Positions 7,856 to 15,730 of a DNA stretch of 64,000 nucleotides are shown here, piece after piece. A model generated the notes under the pieces. It searched no databases and had not been told where the DNA came from. It saw only the letters and a program-made list of their open reading frames with translations. This DNA comes from Brevundimonas sp. LM2. GTDB lineage: Bacteria > Pseudomonadota > Alphaproteobacteria > Caulobacterales > Caulobacteraceae. The first letter of the stretch is position 1, and each line of letters opens with the position of its first letter. The position numbers and the translations under genes were made by a program. The stretch lies in NCBI RefSeq assembly GCF_002002865.1, contig NZ_CP019508.1, positions 1,704,501 through 1,768,500 of the forward strand, written 5' to 3'.

Positions 7856-9913
7856 ATGACCCTTACTGTTATCGAGACGAACGACACTGGGACGACGGAG
7901 ACCGGCCCCGACTACGCCCATGGCGCTGTCCTCTATGTGCCGCTCGACAAGCTGAAACCCTCTGACAGGAACGCGCGGAAGGCGGGCCACGCTGCCGACT
8001 TCATCGAGACCTTGGCCGCCTCCATCGCGGTCAAGGGCGTCCTGCAGCCGCCGGTGATCGAGCCGGAGCTGCGGGATGATGGAACCCCGTCCGGATATTT
8101 CCGCGTCACCATCGGCGAGGGGCGGCGGCAAGCCCTGCGGCTGCTGGCCAAGAGGAAGCGCATCAAGAAGACCCATGCCGTGCGCTGCGTCCTCGATCTG
8201 GCCAATGATCCGCACGAGATCAGCCTCGACGAAAACATTACTCGCGCCGAGATGCATCCTGCCGACCAGTTCGCCGCCTTCCAGCGGCTGGCCACCGAGA
8301 AGGCCTATGGGGCTGAAGAGATCGCCGCCCGCTTCGGCGTCACCCCGACCGTGGTGCGCCAGCGGCTCCGCCTCGCCGCCGTCAGCCCCACGCTGGTCCA
8401 GCTCTACCGCGAAGGCGGGATGACCTTGGAACAGTTGACCGCCTTCACCGTCACCGACGACCACGCCCGTCAGGAGCGGGTCTGGGCCGACCTGGGCTAC
8501 AACAGGTCGCGAGACGTCATCCGCCGCCAGCTGGTGCAGGGCACGGTCGACCTGACCGACCGGCGGGTCCGCTTCGTCGGTCTGGACGCCTATGAGGCGG
8601 CGGGCGGCGTCGTGGTCCGCGATCTGTTCGCCCAAGGCCCGGACTCCGGCTTCGTCGCCGATGCCGATCTTCTGGACCGTCTCGTCCGCGACCGTCTTCA
8701 GGCGGTGGCGCGCGAGATCGAGGGTCAAGGCTGGCGCTGGGTCACGGTCACGCCCGAGTTCGACTACCGCGCGGTCGCCGACTGCCGCCGCGTCTGGCCC
8801 GAACCGGTGCCGCCGACCGAGGACGAGGCCACGACCATCGCCGGGCTGGAAGCCGAACTGGAGGGCCTGTGCCTTCTGGCCGAAGGCGGTGAAGAGAGCG
8901 TCGAGGCCCGCATCGCCGAGATCGACGCGGCGCTTCGCGCGTTGCAAACCCGTGAGGCCTTCACCCCGGAGGATGTGGCGCTGTCCGGCGTCTTCGTTTC
9001 GCTCGGTTATGACGGCGACCCGCGCATCGAGCGCGGTTTCGTCCGGCCCGAGGACGAGCCCGAGGACGACTCTGTGGAGGAGACGACGGATGAAAAAGGA
9101 GACGGGGAGGGGACCAGTCCTTCGACGGATGACGACCCGACCATCCCGGACGCAGTTTTGCCCGACGAGGCCGACGAGGCCGGTCCCCCGGTGTCCGCCG
9201 CGCTCTTGGCGGAACTCTCCGCCTACCGCACCCTGTCACTCCGCGATGCGGTCGCCAGCCAGCCGACCGTGGCCCTGACGGCGGTGGTCCACGCCCTCGC
9301 CCTGCGGACCTTCTATCCGCACGTCGATATCGCCCTGGACATCGAGGTTCGGCGCGCGCCCCTGCATGCCGCCCTGCCGGGCGGCGGCGACGAAACCCCC
9401 GCCGCGCGTCGCATCGCCAATCGCCATGATCTTTGGTCCCAACGCCTGCCGAATCGACCAGATGATCTGTGGGCCTATGTCTCGGCCATGGATGGGACAG
9501 GCCTGCTCGACCTGTTGGCCCATTGCGTCGGCCTGCGGGTCAATGCGCTGGTCCTGCCCCACGAGCGTTTGCGCGGTCGCGCGGTCCACGCCGATCAGCT
9601 GGCCGTCGCCACGGCGCTGGACATGGCCCCCGACTGGTCGCCGACGGTCGCGACCTATTTCGGTCGCGTCCGCAAGGGGGCCATGCTGGAGGCGGTGCGC
9701 GAGGCCGTGTCCGACGACGCGGCGGAGCGGCTGTCGGGCTTGAAGAAGCCCGAGCTCGCCGAAGCGGCGGCGGAGGCCGTCGCCGGAACCGGCTGGCTGC
9801 CCGCCGCCCTCCGGCCCCCGCTGCCGCCCGCGCCCGCTCCCGCGACCGAGGCCCATCAAGGCCCGGCGCTGGACCCGGACGACATCCACAGTCCGGAAGC
9901 CTGGGCCGCTTGA
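7856..9913 (+). CDS. ParB/RepB-type nuclease-fold DNA-binding protein of the conjugative element
   Basis: About 685 aa. The ATG at 7856 is chosen because it follows a strong Shine-Dalgarno (AAGGAGAG) and because upstream in-frame codons lie inside the non-coding repeat; an ATG at 7706 would add 50 residues. The N-terminal ParB/Srx-like domain (about residues 25-130) has VPLDKLKPSDRNARK and the GEGRRQALRLLAK motif. A KorB/ParB-like helix-turn-helix region follows (YGAEEIAARFGVTPTVVRQRLRL is the core, residues about 150-175). A very acidic linker lies near residues 400-440. The C-terminal half matches nothing I know. Large ParB-like proteins of this sort are typical first genes of alphaproteobacterial Trb-type ICEs and may act in regulation, stability or excision rather than true partitioning, as no ParA is present. 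Confidence 0.88.
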   Translation: MTLTVIETNDTGTTETGPDYAHGAVLYVPLDKLKPSDRNARKAGHAADFIETLAASIAVKGVLQPPVIEPELRDDGTPSGYFRVTIGEGRRQALRLLAKRKRIKKTHAVRCVLDLANDPHEISLDENITRAEMHPADQFAAFQRLATEKAYGAEEIAARFGVTPTVVRQRLRLAAVSPTLVQLYREGGMTLEQLTAFTVTDDHARQERVWADLGYNRSRDVIRRQLVQGTVDLTDRRVRFVGLDAYEAAGGVVVRDLFAQGPDSGFVADADLLDRLVRDRLQAVAREIEGQGWRWVTVTPEFDYRAVADCRRVWPEPVPPTEDEATTIAGLEAELEGLCLLAEGGEESVEARIAEIDAALRALQTREAFTPEDVALSGVFVSLGYDGDPRIERGFVRPEDEPEDDSVEETTDEKGDGEGTSPSTDDDPTIPDAVLPDEADEAGPPVSAALLAELSAYRTLSLRDAVASQPTVALTAVVHALALRTFYPHVDIALDIEVRRAPLHAALPGGGDETPAARRIANRHDLWSQRLPNRPDDLWAYVSAMDGTGLLDLLAHCVGLRVNALVLPHERLRGRAVHADQLAVATALDMAPDWSPTVATYFGRVRKGAMLEAVREAVSDDAAERLSGLKKPELAEAAAEAVAGTGWLPAALRPPLPPAPAPATEAHQGPALDPDDIHSPEAWAA

Positions 9914-9959
9914 GCCCTTGGGCGGACGGCATCGCTGTCCGCCCATCCTTCGGCCCACC

Positions 9960-9995
9960 CCGCCGCGCGCCTTTCGGGCGCGCGGCGGTTCTTTG
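9960..9995 (+). terminator. Rho-independent terminator after ParB-like gene
   Basis: A perfect 12-bp GC stem (CCGCCGCGCGCC at 9960-9971, GGCGCGCGGCGG at 9977-9988) with a TTTCG loop, followed by TTCTTTG. It ends the leader and ParB-like unit 46 bp after the stop codon. Confidence 0.85.
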
Positions 9996-10434
9996 ATTGG
10001 GCAGCACCCCACCGGGACGCGGACCACTGTCGCGGGTCAGGACGCTCAATGGTGACGCGACCAGATCGGGGCATGGCACTTAGGTCGCCGAAGCCAGCTG
10101 GGATGGGGCGGCGAACCCGGCCTCAAGCAGCGCGAAGCGCGATAGACCAAGCGCAAGGCGCTCTCATCTTCAAACGGGCGCGGCGACGCCGTAGCGGCCG
10201 ATGAAAAGGGCAGGGCGGCCCGCTTGATCGCCCTCGTCCATACCCCCGCAGAACGACTCGACCTTTGTGCACGCGGGAGCCGCCGATCCTTCGACCGAAC
10301 GCCGTCACGGCTTGTGGGGGATGCTGAAGAGCGGTCAGGGTCTCGGCCCGCCCCCGGGGTCGCCGCAACCAACACGGCCTCGAGGGGCGTGATCTATCCG
10401 CAGGACGGCTATCGCCTCGACCGCCTGGTCCGCA
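9996..10434. other. Non-coding region, no recognised gene
   Basis: Frames are open on both strands, but none shows family motifs, a good ribosome site or codon-position bias that convinces me. Short GC palindromes occur (for example near 10130-10160). The open frame running into the thioredoxin gene from about 10224 is out of phase with the DUF736 gene it crosses, so its upstream part is not coding. Confidence 0.5.
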
Positions 10435-10511
10435 ACGGCGGGGGTCGGCTTTCTTCCCCTGGACCGCAGCTGGTCCATTCCTCGCGAGACAAGAAAGCCG
10501 CCCCCCGCCGT
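10435..10511. repeat. Large interrupted inverted repeat upstream of DUF736 gene
   Basis: Two 21-nt arms (10435-10455 and 10491-10511) are reverse complements at 20 of 21 positions, separated by 35 nt that hold a smaller hairpin, GGACC-GCAGCT-GGTCC, at 10461-10476. It lies about 110 bp before the DUF736 start, within the probable 5' leader. It could be a folded leader RNA, a protein-binding site, or part of an origin of transfer; none is proven. Confidence 0.75.
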
Positions 10512-10620
10512 CCTCCGCTGCGCTGCGGGTCTTCGACTGCGGCGGCGGTCGCCTCCGGCTCACGATCGCCATCGAGGCCGCGATGGTCGCGGCTCGAAAC
10601 CAAGGAACGGAGCGAACACC

Positions 10621-10944
10621 ATGTCCACCATCGGCACCTTCACCCAAACCAAGGACGGCGGCTTCACCGGTCGAGTCCGCGTTCTCGGCCTCAAGGAAAC
10701 GGTTGTCTTCAAGCCGGAAACCGCCGGCGACAACGACAAGGCCCCCGACTACCGCGTCTTCATCGACGATACCGTCGACGTCGGGGCGGCCTGGAAGAAG
10801 ACGGCCAAGTCCGGCAACGACTATATGTCGGTCAAGCTCGAAAGCCCGCTCTTCGCCACCGCCCTCTACGCCTCCCTGGTCCTGGGCGACGACAAGAGCT
10901 TCAACCTCATCTGGTCGCGCGGCAACGGCAAGCCCGCCAGCTGA
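10621..10944 (+). CDS. DUF736 family protein
   Basis: A 107-aa soluble protein with the family layout: IGTFTQTKDGGFTGRVRVLGL at the N terminus, ADYR-like PDYRVFIDD, then SVKLESPLF and a closing FNLIWSRG. DUF736 proteins occur almost only on alphaproteobacterial conjugative elements and plasmids; I know of no established function. A Shine-Dalgarno-like AAGGAACGGAG precedes the ATG. It is the first gene after the interrupted inverted repeat and precedes the thioredoxin/TPR pair. Its extreme conservation among such elements suggests a role in element biology rather than cargo. Confidence 0.93.
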   Translation: MSTIGTFTQTKDGGFTGRVRVLGLKETVVFKPETAGDNDKAPDYRVFIDDTVDVGAAWKKTAKSGNDYMSVKLESPLFATALYASLVLGDDKSFNLIWSRGNGKPAS

Positions 10945-10954
10945 CGAACAGACT

Positions 10955-10978
10955 GCGCCCCGCCAACGGGCGGGGCGC
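10955..10978 (+). promoter_or_regulatory. GC-rich hairpin between DUF736 and thioredoxin genes
   Basis: A 10-bp perfect stem (GCGCCCCGCC/GGCGGGGCGC) with a 4-nt loop, 10 nt after the DUF736 stop. There is no U-tract, so it is more likely a processing or attenuation hairpin that separates a strongly expressed DUF736 message from the downstream genes than a full terminator. Confidence 0.5.
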
Positions 10979-11021
10979 CGCTCCCTTGCGGTTCACGCGA
11001 GCGCCGTGCGTTAAGCGGACC

Positions 11022-11453
11022 ATGGAGCCGAACCCGCCCGCGCCGATCGAACCCACCCCCACCCATGCGGCGTCGCAAGCCCGCCTCCAGCGCCAGCGCG
11101 ACGCCTTTGACGCCCTGACGCCGTCGCTCGTCGCCGTCGGCGATGACGACTTCGACGACCAGGTCGCGGGCGATCCCGGCGTGGTCGTGGTGCAATTCTT
11201 CGCCGCCTGGTGCGGCCCCTGCCACAAGGCGGCCGCCGCCCTGGAGCCGGTCGCCGCCGCCGGCCGGCGCGTCCTGAAACTGGACTGCGAGCAGGCGACC
11301 GCGACGGCGGCGCGGTTCTGCATCGGCAGCTATCCCAAGATCCTGCTGTTCCAGCGTGGCCGGCTCAAGGCCATCTATGACGGTCCGCGCCAATCCAGCG
11401 CGATCGAATCGTGGATCGCTCAGCGCGCCAGGGGTCTGCGGTCCCCGACATGA
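11022..11453 (+). CDS. Thioredoxin-family protein
   Basis: About 143 aa. A thioredoxin fold spans about residues 35-135, with the redox motif WCGPC (FFAAWCGPCHKAAAALEP) and a cis-proline region (IGSYPKILLFQRG). There is no signal peptide, so it should act in the cytoplasm. The first 35 residues are proline- and glutamine-rich and not conserved thioredoxin sequence. Its stop overlaps the start of the TPR gene (ATGA), so the two are probably translationally coupled. Thioredoxin genes are seen near DUF736 genes on related elements; the substrate on the element is unknown. Confidence 0.88.
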   Translation: MEPNPPAPIEPTPTHAASQARLQRQRDAFDALTPSLVAVGDDDFDDQVAGDPGVVVVQFFAAWCGPCHKAAAALEPVAAAGRRVLKLDCEQATATAARFCIGSYPKILLFQRGRLKAIYDGPRQSSAIESWIAQRARGLRSPT

Positions 11454-12046
11454 GCGCCCAGTCGCCCCTCTCCGCCGCCGAAGCCGCCCTCGCCGAGGGC
11501 GAGGCGCATCGGCGCGCCGGCCACCTGGCTGAGGCCGCCGCCGCCTTCGACGCCGCCGTCGCGGGGTTGAACGCGCGCACGGTTCCCGGCCGTCGCGCCC
11601 ATGCGCTCAGTCGGCGCGCCCGCGTCGCCCGCGACGAAGGCGACCTCTCCGCCGCCCTGGCCTTCCATTCCGAGGCGGTAGCCCTGGCCCGGTCGGACGG
11701 GCCGACCGGACAGCGCGCCCATCTGCTGCGCCACCAGGGCGACATCCTCAGCGAGGCCGGCCGTCACGCCGAGGCAGCTCCCGTTTATGCCGAGGCCATG
11801 GCCCTCTACCGCGCCGACTCCGCGACCGATCCCCTCGACCTGGCCAACGCCGTCCGCAGCCAGGCGGTCCATGCCGAAGCCATGGGCATCCGTAGCGAAG
11901 CCCGGGCCCTCTGGACCGAGGCCGCGGAACGCTATGCCGCCTTGACCGTCGTCATCGAAACTCTGTCTGGCCAGCCCGGCAACCCGGGCGTGGTCGAGGC
12001 GAGGGCGCGTCTTGCCGCCCTCGCGGACCCTCCGGCGACCGCCTAG
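11450..12046 (+). CDS. Tetratricopeptide-repeat protein coupled to thioredoxin
   Basis: A 198-aa alanine-rich helical protein. Repeats of TPR type are visible (ALAEGEAHRRAGHLAEAAAAF, about residues 12-32 with the A-G-A spacing, and HQGDILSEAGRHAEAAPVY further on). The ATG at 11450 overlaps the thioredoxin stop, which decides the start over an in-frame codon at 11411. No signal peptide or membrane helix. It likely serves as a protein-binding scaffold, perhaps partnering the thioredoxin. Its 3' end overlaps the convergent NUDIX gene by 4 bp. Confidence 0.75.
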   Translation: MSAQSPLSAAEAALAEGEAHRRAGHLAEAAAAFDAAVAGLNARTVPGRRAHALSRRARVARDEGDLSAALAFHSEAVALARSDGPTGQRAHLLRHQGDILSEAGRHAEAAPVYAEAMALYRADSATDPLDLANAVRSQAVHAEAMGIRSEARALWTEAAERYAALTVVIETLSGQPGNPGVVEARARLAALADPPATA

Positions 12047-12684
12047 ACCGATTCGTCCGGCGGGACCGCCACGGCCTTGGCCGACAGCCAGTCAGCGTCA
12101 CACAGCGTCCGTGCGTCCCGGGGCCAGGCCTGGAGCAGCAGCCCGAGGCGTTCGGGAAACACCGCCTCGTGGGGGCGGCTGAGCATGGCGGCGGTCCACC
12201 ATAGGAACGGACGACCCAGGGCGTCTTCGGCCGGGCCGGGGCCATTGTGGCGCACCACCAGATAGTGTTCGTCGGCGACCACCAGCTCGGCTTCGGGCCG
12301 CAGATAGAACAGCTGTCGCCGCCACACCGGCGGGCCGACGTCCGCGGCTGGCACACCGAGCCCAGTGAGCAGCCGGGCCCCAGCCTGGGCCGTGGTCTCC
12401 CCGCGCTCGATCATGGTCCCCGGCGCGAACCAGGCCGTCCGCCCTTCGGCGTGGGGCCGGGCCAGACCACAGACCAGCAGCACCCGTCCGTCATCAGCGA
12501 CCAGCAACACTCGCAGCGTGGGCCGAACGATCAAGGCTATCCAGTCCGGTTGAGGATCGCTGATTGAACGCTTCGGCTTGCCGAGGGCCGCAGTCTGTCT
12601 GCCGCCCTGGCCCCTGCGGTCCGTCGTCGGCGGCGATCGGCGCGCCGGTCGACGACGGCGCAACCCCGGTCCGGGGTCCTCCAC
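12043..12684 (-). CDS. NUDIX-like protein with degenerate catalytic box
   Basis: Encodes up to 213 aa from a GTG at 12684; the true start is unclear, because the first 45 residues are low-complexity basic sequence overlapping the leader of the divergent ArdC gene, and the fold seems to begin near PDWIALIVRPTLRVLLV. The NUDIX region has LLVADDGRVLLVCG and a Nudix-box-like GTMIERGETTAQAGARLL, but the metal-binding glutamates of the usual REUxEE core are replaced (RLLTGL). It may therefore bind nucleotide-sugar or nucleotide ligands without normal hydrolysis. The gene runs against its neighbours and converges on the TPR gene. Confidence 0.7.
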   Translation of the reverse strand: MEDPGPGLRRRRPARRSPPTTDRRGQGGRQTAALGKPKRSISDPQPDWIALIVRPTLRVLLVADDGRVLLVCGLARPHAEGRTAWFAPGTMIERGETTAQAGARLLTGLGVPAADVGPPVWRRQLFYLRPEAELVVADEHYLVVRHNGPGPAEDALGRPFLWWTAAMLSRPHEAVFPERLGLLLQAWPRDARTLCDADWLSAKAVAVPPDESV

Positions 12685-12781
12685 GGTGTTCCGGCGCTGC
12701 GCGTGCCCCGCCGTCGACCGCCGCGCTGTGGGATCGCCGTCGACGGACCGCGATGGGCGCGGCCGCGACGGGAGACAGCCC

Positions 12782-13693
12782 GTGAAGAAACCCGTTTCGT
12801 CCCGACCCGACCTCTACCGTCGGGTCACCGATCAAATCCTTGACCAGCTGGCTCAAGGCGTGCGCCCCTGGACCCAGCCCTGGGCCACCGGCTCCCGCTT
12901 CGGACCGGTCAGCCGCCCGCTCCGTCATTCCCTGGAACCCTATTCCGGCATCAATGTCGTCCTCTTGTGGAGCCAGGCCGCCGCGCGCGGCTTCACCGCC
13001 CCAGTCTGGATGACCTTTCGCCAGGCCCTGGCGCTCAAGGCCTGTGTCCGCAAGGGCGAGACCGGCACCACCGTGGTCTATGCCGACCGCATCGTGCGGC
13101 CCGATACGGATGATCAGGGCCGGGACTTCGACCGGTCTATCCCCTTCCTCAAGGCCTATACGGTGTTCAATCTGGACCAAATCGACGGCCTGCCCGAGAC
13201 CTATCGCGATCAGGGCGTGACGACCGAACCGCTGGGCGAGGCCCGACGACTGGCCCGCGCCGACGTCTTCTGTGCCGCCACCCGCGCCGACATCGTCCAC
13301 GGCGGGGCCATGGCCTTCTACGACCTCGCGGCGGACCGGATAACCCTGCCGCCATTCGCCACCTTCCACGATGCCCACGGCTACTACGCTACTCTGCTGC
13401 ATGAACTGACCCACTGGACCCGCCACGCCGGCCGGCTGGACCGCGACCTGGGCCGCCGGCGCTTCGGCGACGCCGGCTACGCCCGCGAGGAACTGGTGGC
13501 CGAACTCGGGGCCGCCTTCCTCTGCGCCGACCTCGGCGTGGCGCTGACGCCCCGCGAGGATCACGCCGCCTACATCGCAGGCTGGATGAAGGCGCTGGGT
13601 GAGGATCCACGGCTGATCTTCACCGCTGCGGCCCACGCCCAGCGGGCTTGCGACTATCTCCAGGGCCTGCAGCCGCTCGCGCCCACCGATTGA
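12782..13693 (+). CDS. ArdC-like antirestriction protein (ssDNA-binding domain plus zincin-like metallopeptidase)
   Basis: About 303 aa. The GTG at 12782 is preceded by GGGAG at suitable spacing; the longer frame upstream is low-complexity and overlaps the NUDIX gene. The N-terminal part (about residues 8-120) is the ArdC ssDNA-binding domain (YRRVTDQILDQLAQGVRPWTQPW, with NVVLLW and WMTFRQAL). The C-terminal part is zincin-like with HELTHW at about 207-212, then a downstream acidic residue in YAREELVAELGAAFL. ArdC proteins coat incoming single-stranded DNA and protect it from host restriction, which fits a conjugative element. The strand and spacing suggest transcription from the leader at 12.6-12.8 kb. 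Confidence 0.92.
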   Translation: MKKPVSSRPDLYRRVTDQILDQLAQGVRPWTQPWATGSRFGPVSRPLRHSLEPYSGINVVLLWSQAAARGFTAPVWMTFRQALALKACVRKGETGTTVVYADRIVRPDTDDQGRDFDRSIPFLKAYTVFNLDQIDGLPETYRDQGVTTEPLGEARRLARADVFCAATRADIVHGGAMAFYDLAADRITLPPFATFHDAHGYYATLLHELTHWTRHAGRLDRDLGRRRFGDAGYAREELVAELGAAFLCADLGVALTPREDHAAYIAGWMKALGEDPRLIFTAAAHAQRACDYLQGLQPLAPTD

Positions 13694-13773
13694 TCGGCGG
13701 GTCCGCCCCGACTTGGTCGTTATGCCCACTATAGTTGGTGGTTGGAATCTCGCGAGCCCGGCCCCGTCTCGTC

Positions 13774-13983
13774 ATGAGACTCAGGGGCATTGTCGCGCGA
13801 AACCTTCGTCGGCTACGCAGCACACACGGTGTGTCGCAGGAAGAATTGGGAGCGCGCGCGGATGTCAGCGGCAACTATGTCGGCATGCTCGAACGGGAAG
13901 AACGCAGCCCGACCGTGGACATGCTCGAACGGCTGGCGGCGGCGCTCGATGTGGCCCCCGAGCGGTTCTTTGATCGTGACTGA
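13774..13983 (+). CDS. Small XRE-family helix-turn-helix repressor
   Basis: About 69 aa from the ATG at 13774, almost entirely one HTH_3 domain: VARNLRRLRSTHGVSQEEL, ARADVSGNYVGMLEREERSP, MLERLAAALDV. A GTG at 13735 could add 13 residues. An 8-bp palindrome ACTATAGT (13728-13735) lies just upstream and is a possible operator. Proteins like this often control the transfer or excision genes of ICEs. It lies between ArdC and two DUF2285-type regulators, in the regulatory segment of the element. Confidence 0.88.
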   Translation: MRLRGIVARNLRRLRSTHGVSQEELGARADVSGNYVGMLEREERSPTVDMLERLAAALDVAPERFFDRD

Positions 13984-14007
13984 CGCCCGACTGCTGGGGC
14001 GCGACTG

Positions 14008-14274
14008 ATGCGCGAACCCATCGCGGCCGCCGCCCCGACCGAGCCCGAGCCCACGGCTTATGACCGCGCCCAGGCCGTCGCCTATCTGCGTCTGCTGGAC
14101 GGCACGGCGGCGGGGGCCGACTGGGTCCAGCTCGCCGAGGGCATTCTGGACCTGGACGTCCGCGCCGACCGCATGGCCGCCCGCGCCTGTTTCGACAGTC
14201 ACCTGGCCCGCGCCCGCTGGCTATCGGAACGTGGCTACGCCTTCTGGGCCGTGCCGCCGACGGACAAGGCCTGA
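14008..14274 (+). CDS. DUF2285-like small protein
   Basis: 88 aa, soluble. The segment YDRAQAVAYLRLLDGTAAGADW and the closing SHLARARWLSERGYAF resemble small proteins found next to the regulator genes of alphaproteobacterial ICEs, which I recall being assigned to DUF2285 or related domains. No catalytic motif is visible. It starts 24 bp after the XRE gene, so the two may be cotranscribed. A regulatory role is suggested by context only. Confidence 0.7.
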   Translation: MREPIAAAAPTEPEPTAYDRAQAVAYLRLLDGTAAGADWVQLAEGILDLDVRADRMAARACFDSHLARARWLSERGYAFWAVPPTDKA

Positions 14275-14487
14275 AGACGCGATCAAGCAGAGACCGATCG
14301 GGTCGCGAGCCTTAGCGCCCAATAGTCGCGCTCGGGCAATCTAGGGCACAGATCGTGCGAACGCGCGGTCGGCCAAGCAAGCATCCCCCGATGCGGAATC
14401 CGCACCGGCCGTTGCACTGTGAGCGTCTTCCTCCGTCGTCGGACGGTCTCTACATCGCGCGTAAGGGGGTCTCAGAAGGGCCTGACG

Positions 14488-15327
14488 ATGACCGAAGGAG
14501 ATTGGCGCCGCGCCGAGGCCTATGCCTATATCGACGCCCTGGCGAGCGCCGACCTGGCCTGGGAGTTCTTGCGGCGCAACCCCGACTACCGCGCCTTTCA
14601 CGCGGGTTTGACGGGCGGGCCCGACCCCGTGGATCTCACCGTGGGTCCGGCGGCATCGCACGGCTGGGGTCTGGTCTTTGCCGCCGATCCCGGGCAATCG
14701 GCGCTCGAACAAACCGTTATCTGGCGTCCGGAGTGGGACCCGCGCGTCGTCATTCTCGGCCCAGTCGCGGCCGGTGATTCCGCCGTCCTGCCGCCGTCAT
14801 CGCGCTGGCCGGTCGTCACCGACTTGCTCCTGTCGTCGCTCGGCTGGCATGGCGATGTGATCCTCCAGGGCGTTCGCCATCGGCTGTTCGCCCCCGCCAC
14901 GCCGGGCCGGGCTGCGCCGCTCTGGACCGAGCCCAGCGTGCCCCGGCTGCCGCCCGATGCGCTGGCGCGCGGTCGCGCCGCCGCCACCCTGGCGCTAATA
15001 GAGGCGCTCGGGCCGGACCCGGGCGGACCACCCGGCCGATCGCCGCCCGACCGGCCGGTCCGAGGTGGAGGACCCGGGACCGATGGGCGCCGCGTCCGCG
15101 CGCCGCGCCGCCATCGTCTGGCGCTCAGCGTCCGGGCCCTGGACGCGCGCGCCGACGGGGCCAGCTACCGGGACCTGGCCCGGGGTCTCTTCGGGGCGGA
15201 CCGCATCGCCGAGGCCGCCTGGAAAACCGAGAGCCTGCGCGACCAGACCATCCGCCTGGTCCGCACCGGCCGCGCTCTGTCGCGCGGCGGCTTCCAGACC
15301 CTGCTGGGCGCGCCCGCCGACATCTAA
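14488..15327 (+). CDS. Transcriptional regulator-like protein with DUF6499 and DUF2285 domains
   Basis: About 279 aa. The ATG at 14488 has GAAGGG upstream; an earlier in-frame codon at 14419 is less likely. The N terminus (about residues 3-50, DWRRAEAYAYIDAL, LAWEFLRRNPDYRAFH) matches the DUF6499 transcriptional-regulator-like domain. The C terminus (about residues 205-275, LALSVRALDARADGASYRDLAR, LFGADRIAEAAWKTESLRDQ) is a DUF2285 DNA-binding-like domain. A proline- and glycine-rich linker separates them. Genes of this architecture sit beside the AlpA-like gene in many such elements, where they are thought to regulate excision or transfer. Confidence 0.8.
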   Translation: MTEGDWRRAEAYAYIDALASADLAWEFLRRNPDYRAFHAGLTGGPDPVDLTVGPAASHGWGLVFAADPGQSALEQTVIWRPEWDPRVVILGPVAAGDSAVLPPSSRWPVVTDLLLSSLGWHGDVILQGVRHRLFAPATPGRAAPLWTEPSVPRLPPDALARGRAAATLALIEALGPDPGGPPGRSPPDRPVRGGGPGTDGRRVRAPRRHRLALSVRALDARADGASYRDLARGLFGADRIAEAAWKTESLRDQTIRLVRTGRALSRGGFQTLLGAPADI

Positions 15328-15452
15328 TCTCTGAAGCGCCCGGGGGTGCGCAAACGGCCGCCGCCGTTTCCGCCATCCCTCGCGCCGTTCCGGCGCGCCC
15401 AAGGTCTCTGCATCGCGCCGCCCTTCCGCCGGCGCGCTTGGAGACTGACCCC

Positions 15453-15719
15453 ATGGCCCAGGCCGATCCCACACTGCCGCCGCGCTTCCTCCGCACCCCC
15501 GAAGCCGCCCGCTTCCTCGGCCTGTCGGGCCGTACACTCGAGAAACACCGGACCTTCGGCACCGGGCCGACCTACCGCAAGATCGGCGGCCGGGTCGTCT
15601 ATGCCCAGGCCGATCTCCAGGCCTGGGCCGATCGCGGCCTGCGCGGCTCGACCAGCGACCGGGGTGTCGGCGTGGTCCATCCGGCGCGCGCGATCTCTGC
15701 CGACGACCGGCGCGCCTAG
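15453..15719 (+). CDS. AlpA/HTH_17-type DNA-binding protein
   Basis: 88 aa. A winged-helix HTH_17 domain of the AlpA/excisionase type fills residues 10-60: FLRTPEAARFLGLSGRTLEKH, then YRKIGGRVVYAQADLQAW. The ATG at 15453 has GGAG 9 nt upstream. Such proteins act as excisionases or activators of integrase genes in phages and ICEs. On related elements it is usually followed by repA and parA genes; here DUF2840 begins only 11 bp later. Confidence 0.87.
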   Translation: MAQADPTLPPRFLRTPEAARFLGLSGRTLEKHRTFGTGPTYRKIGGRVVYAQADLQAWADRGLRGSTSDRGVGVVHPARAISADDRRA

Positions 15720-15730
15720 GCCCGGCCGCC

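Noticed and set aside
7592..8947. 451-codon minus-strand frame opposite the ParB-like gene and its leader
   Set aside because: Antisense shadow; part of it lies in the non-coding repeat, whose other copy does not keep the frame.
10224..11021. Upstream part of a long plus-strand frame that ends in the thioredoxin gene
   Set aside because: It crosses the DUF736 gene in another frame and has no family similarity before the ATG at 11022, so only the thioredoxin part is kept.
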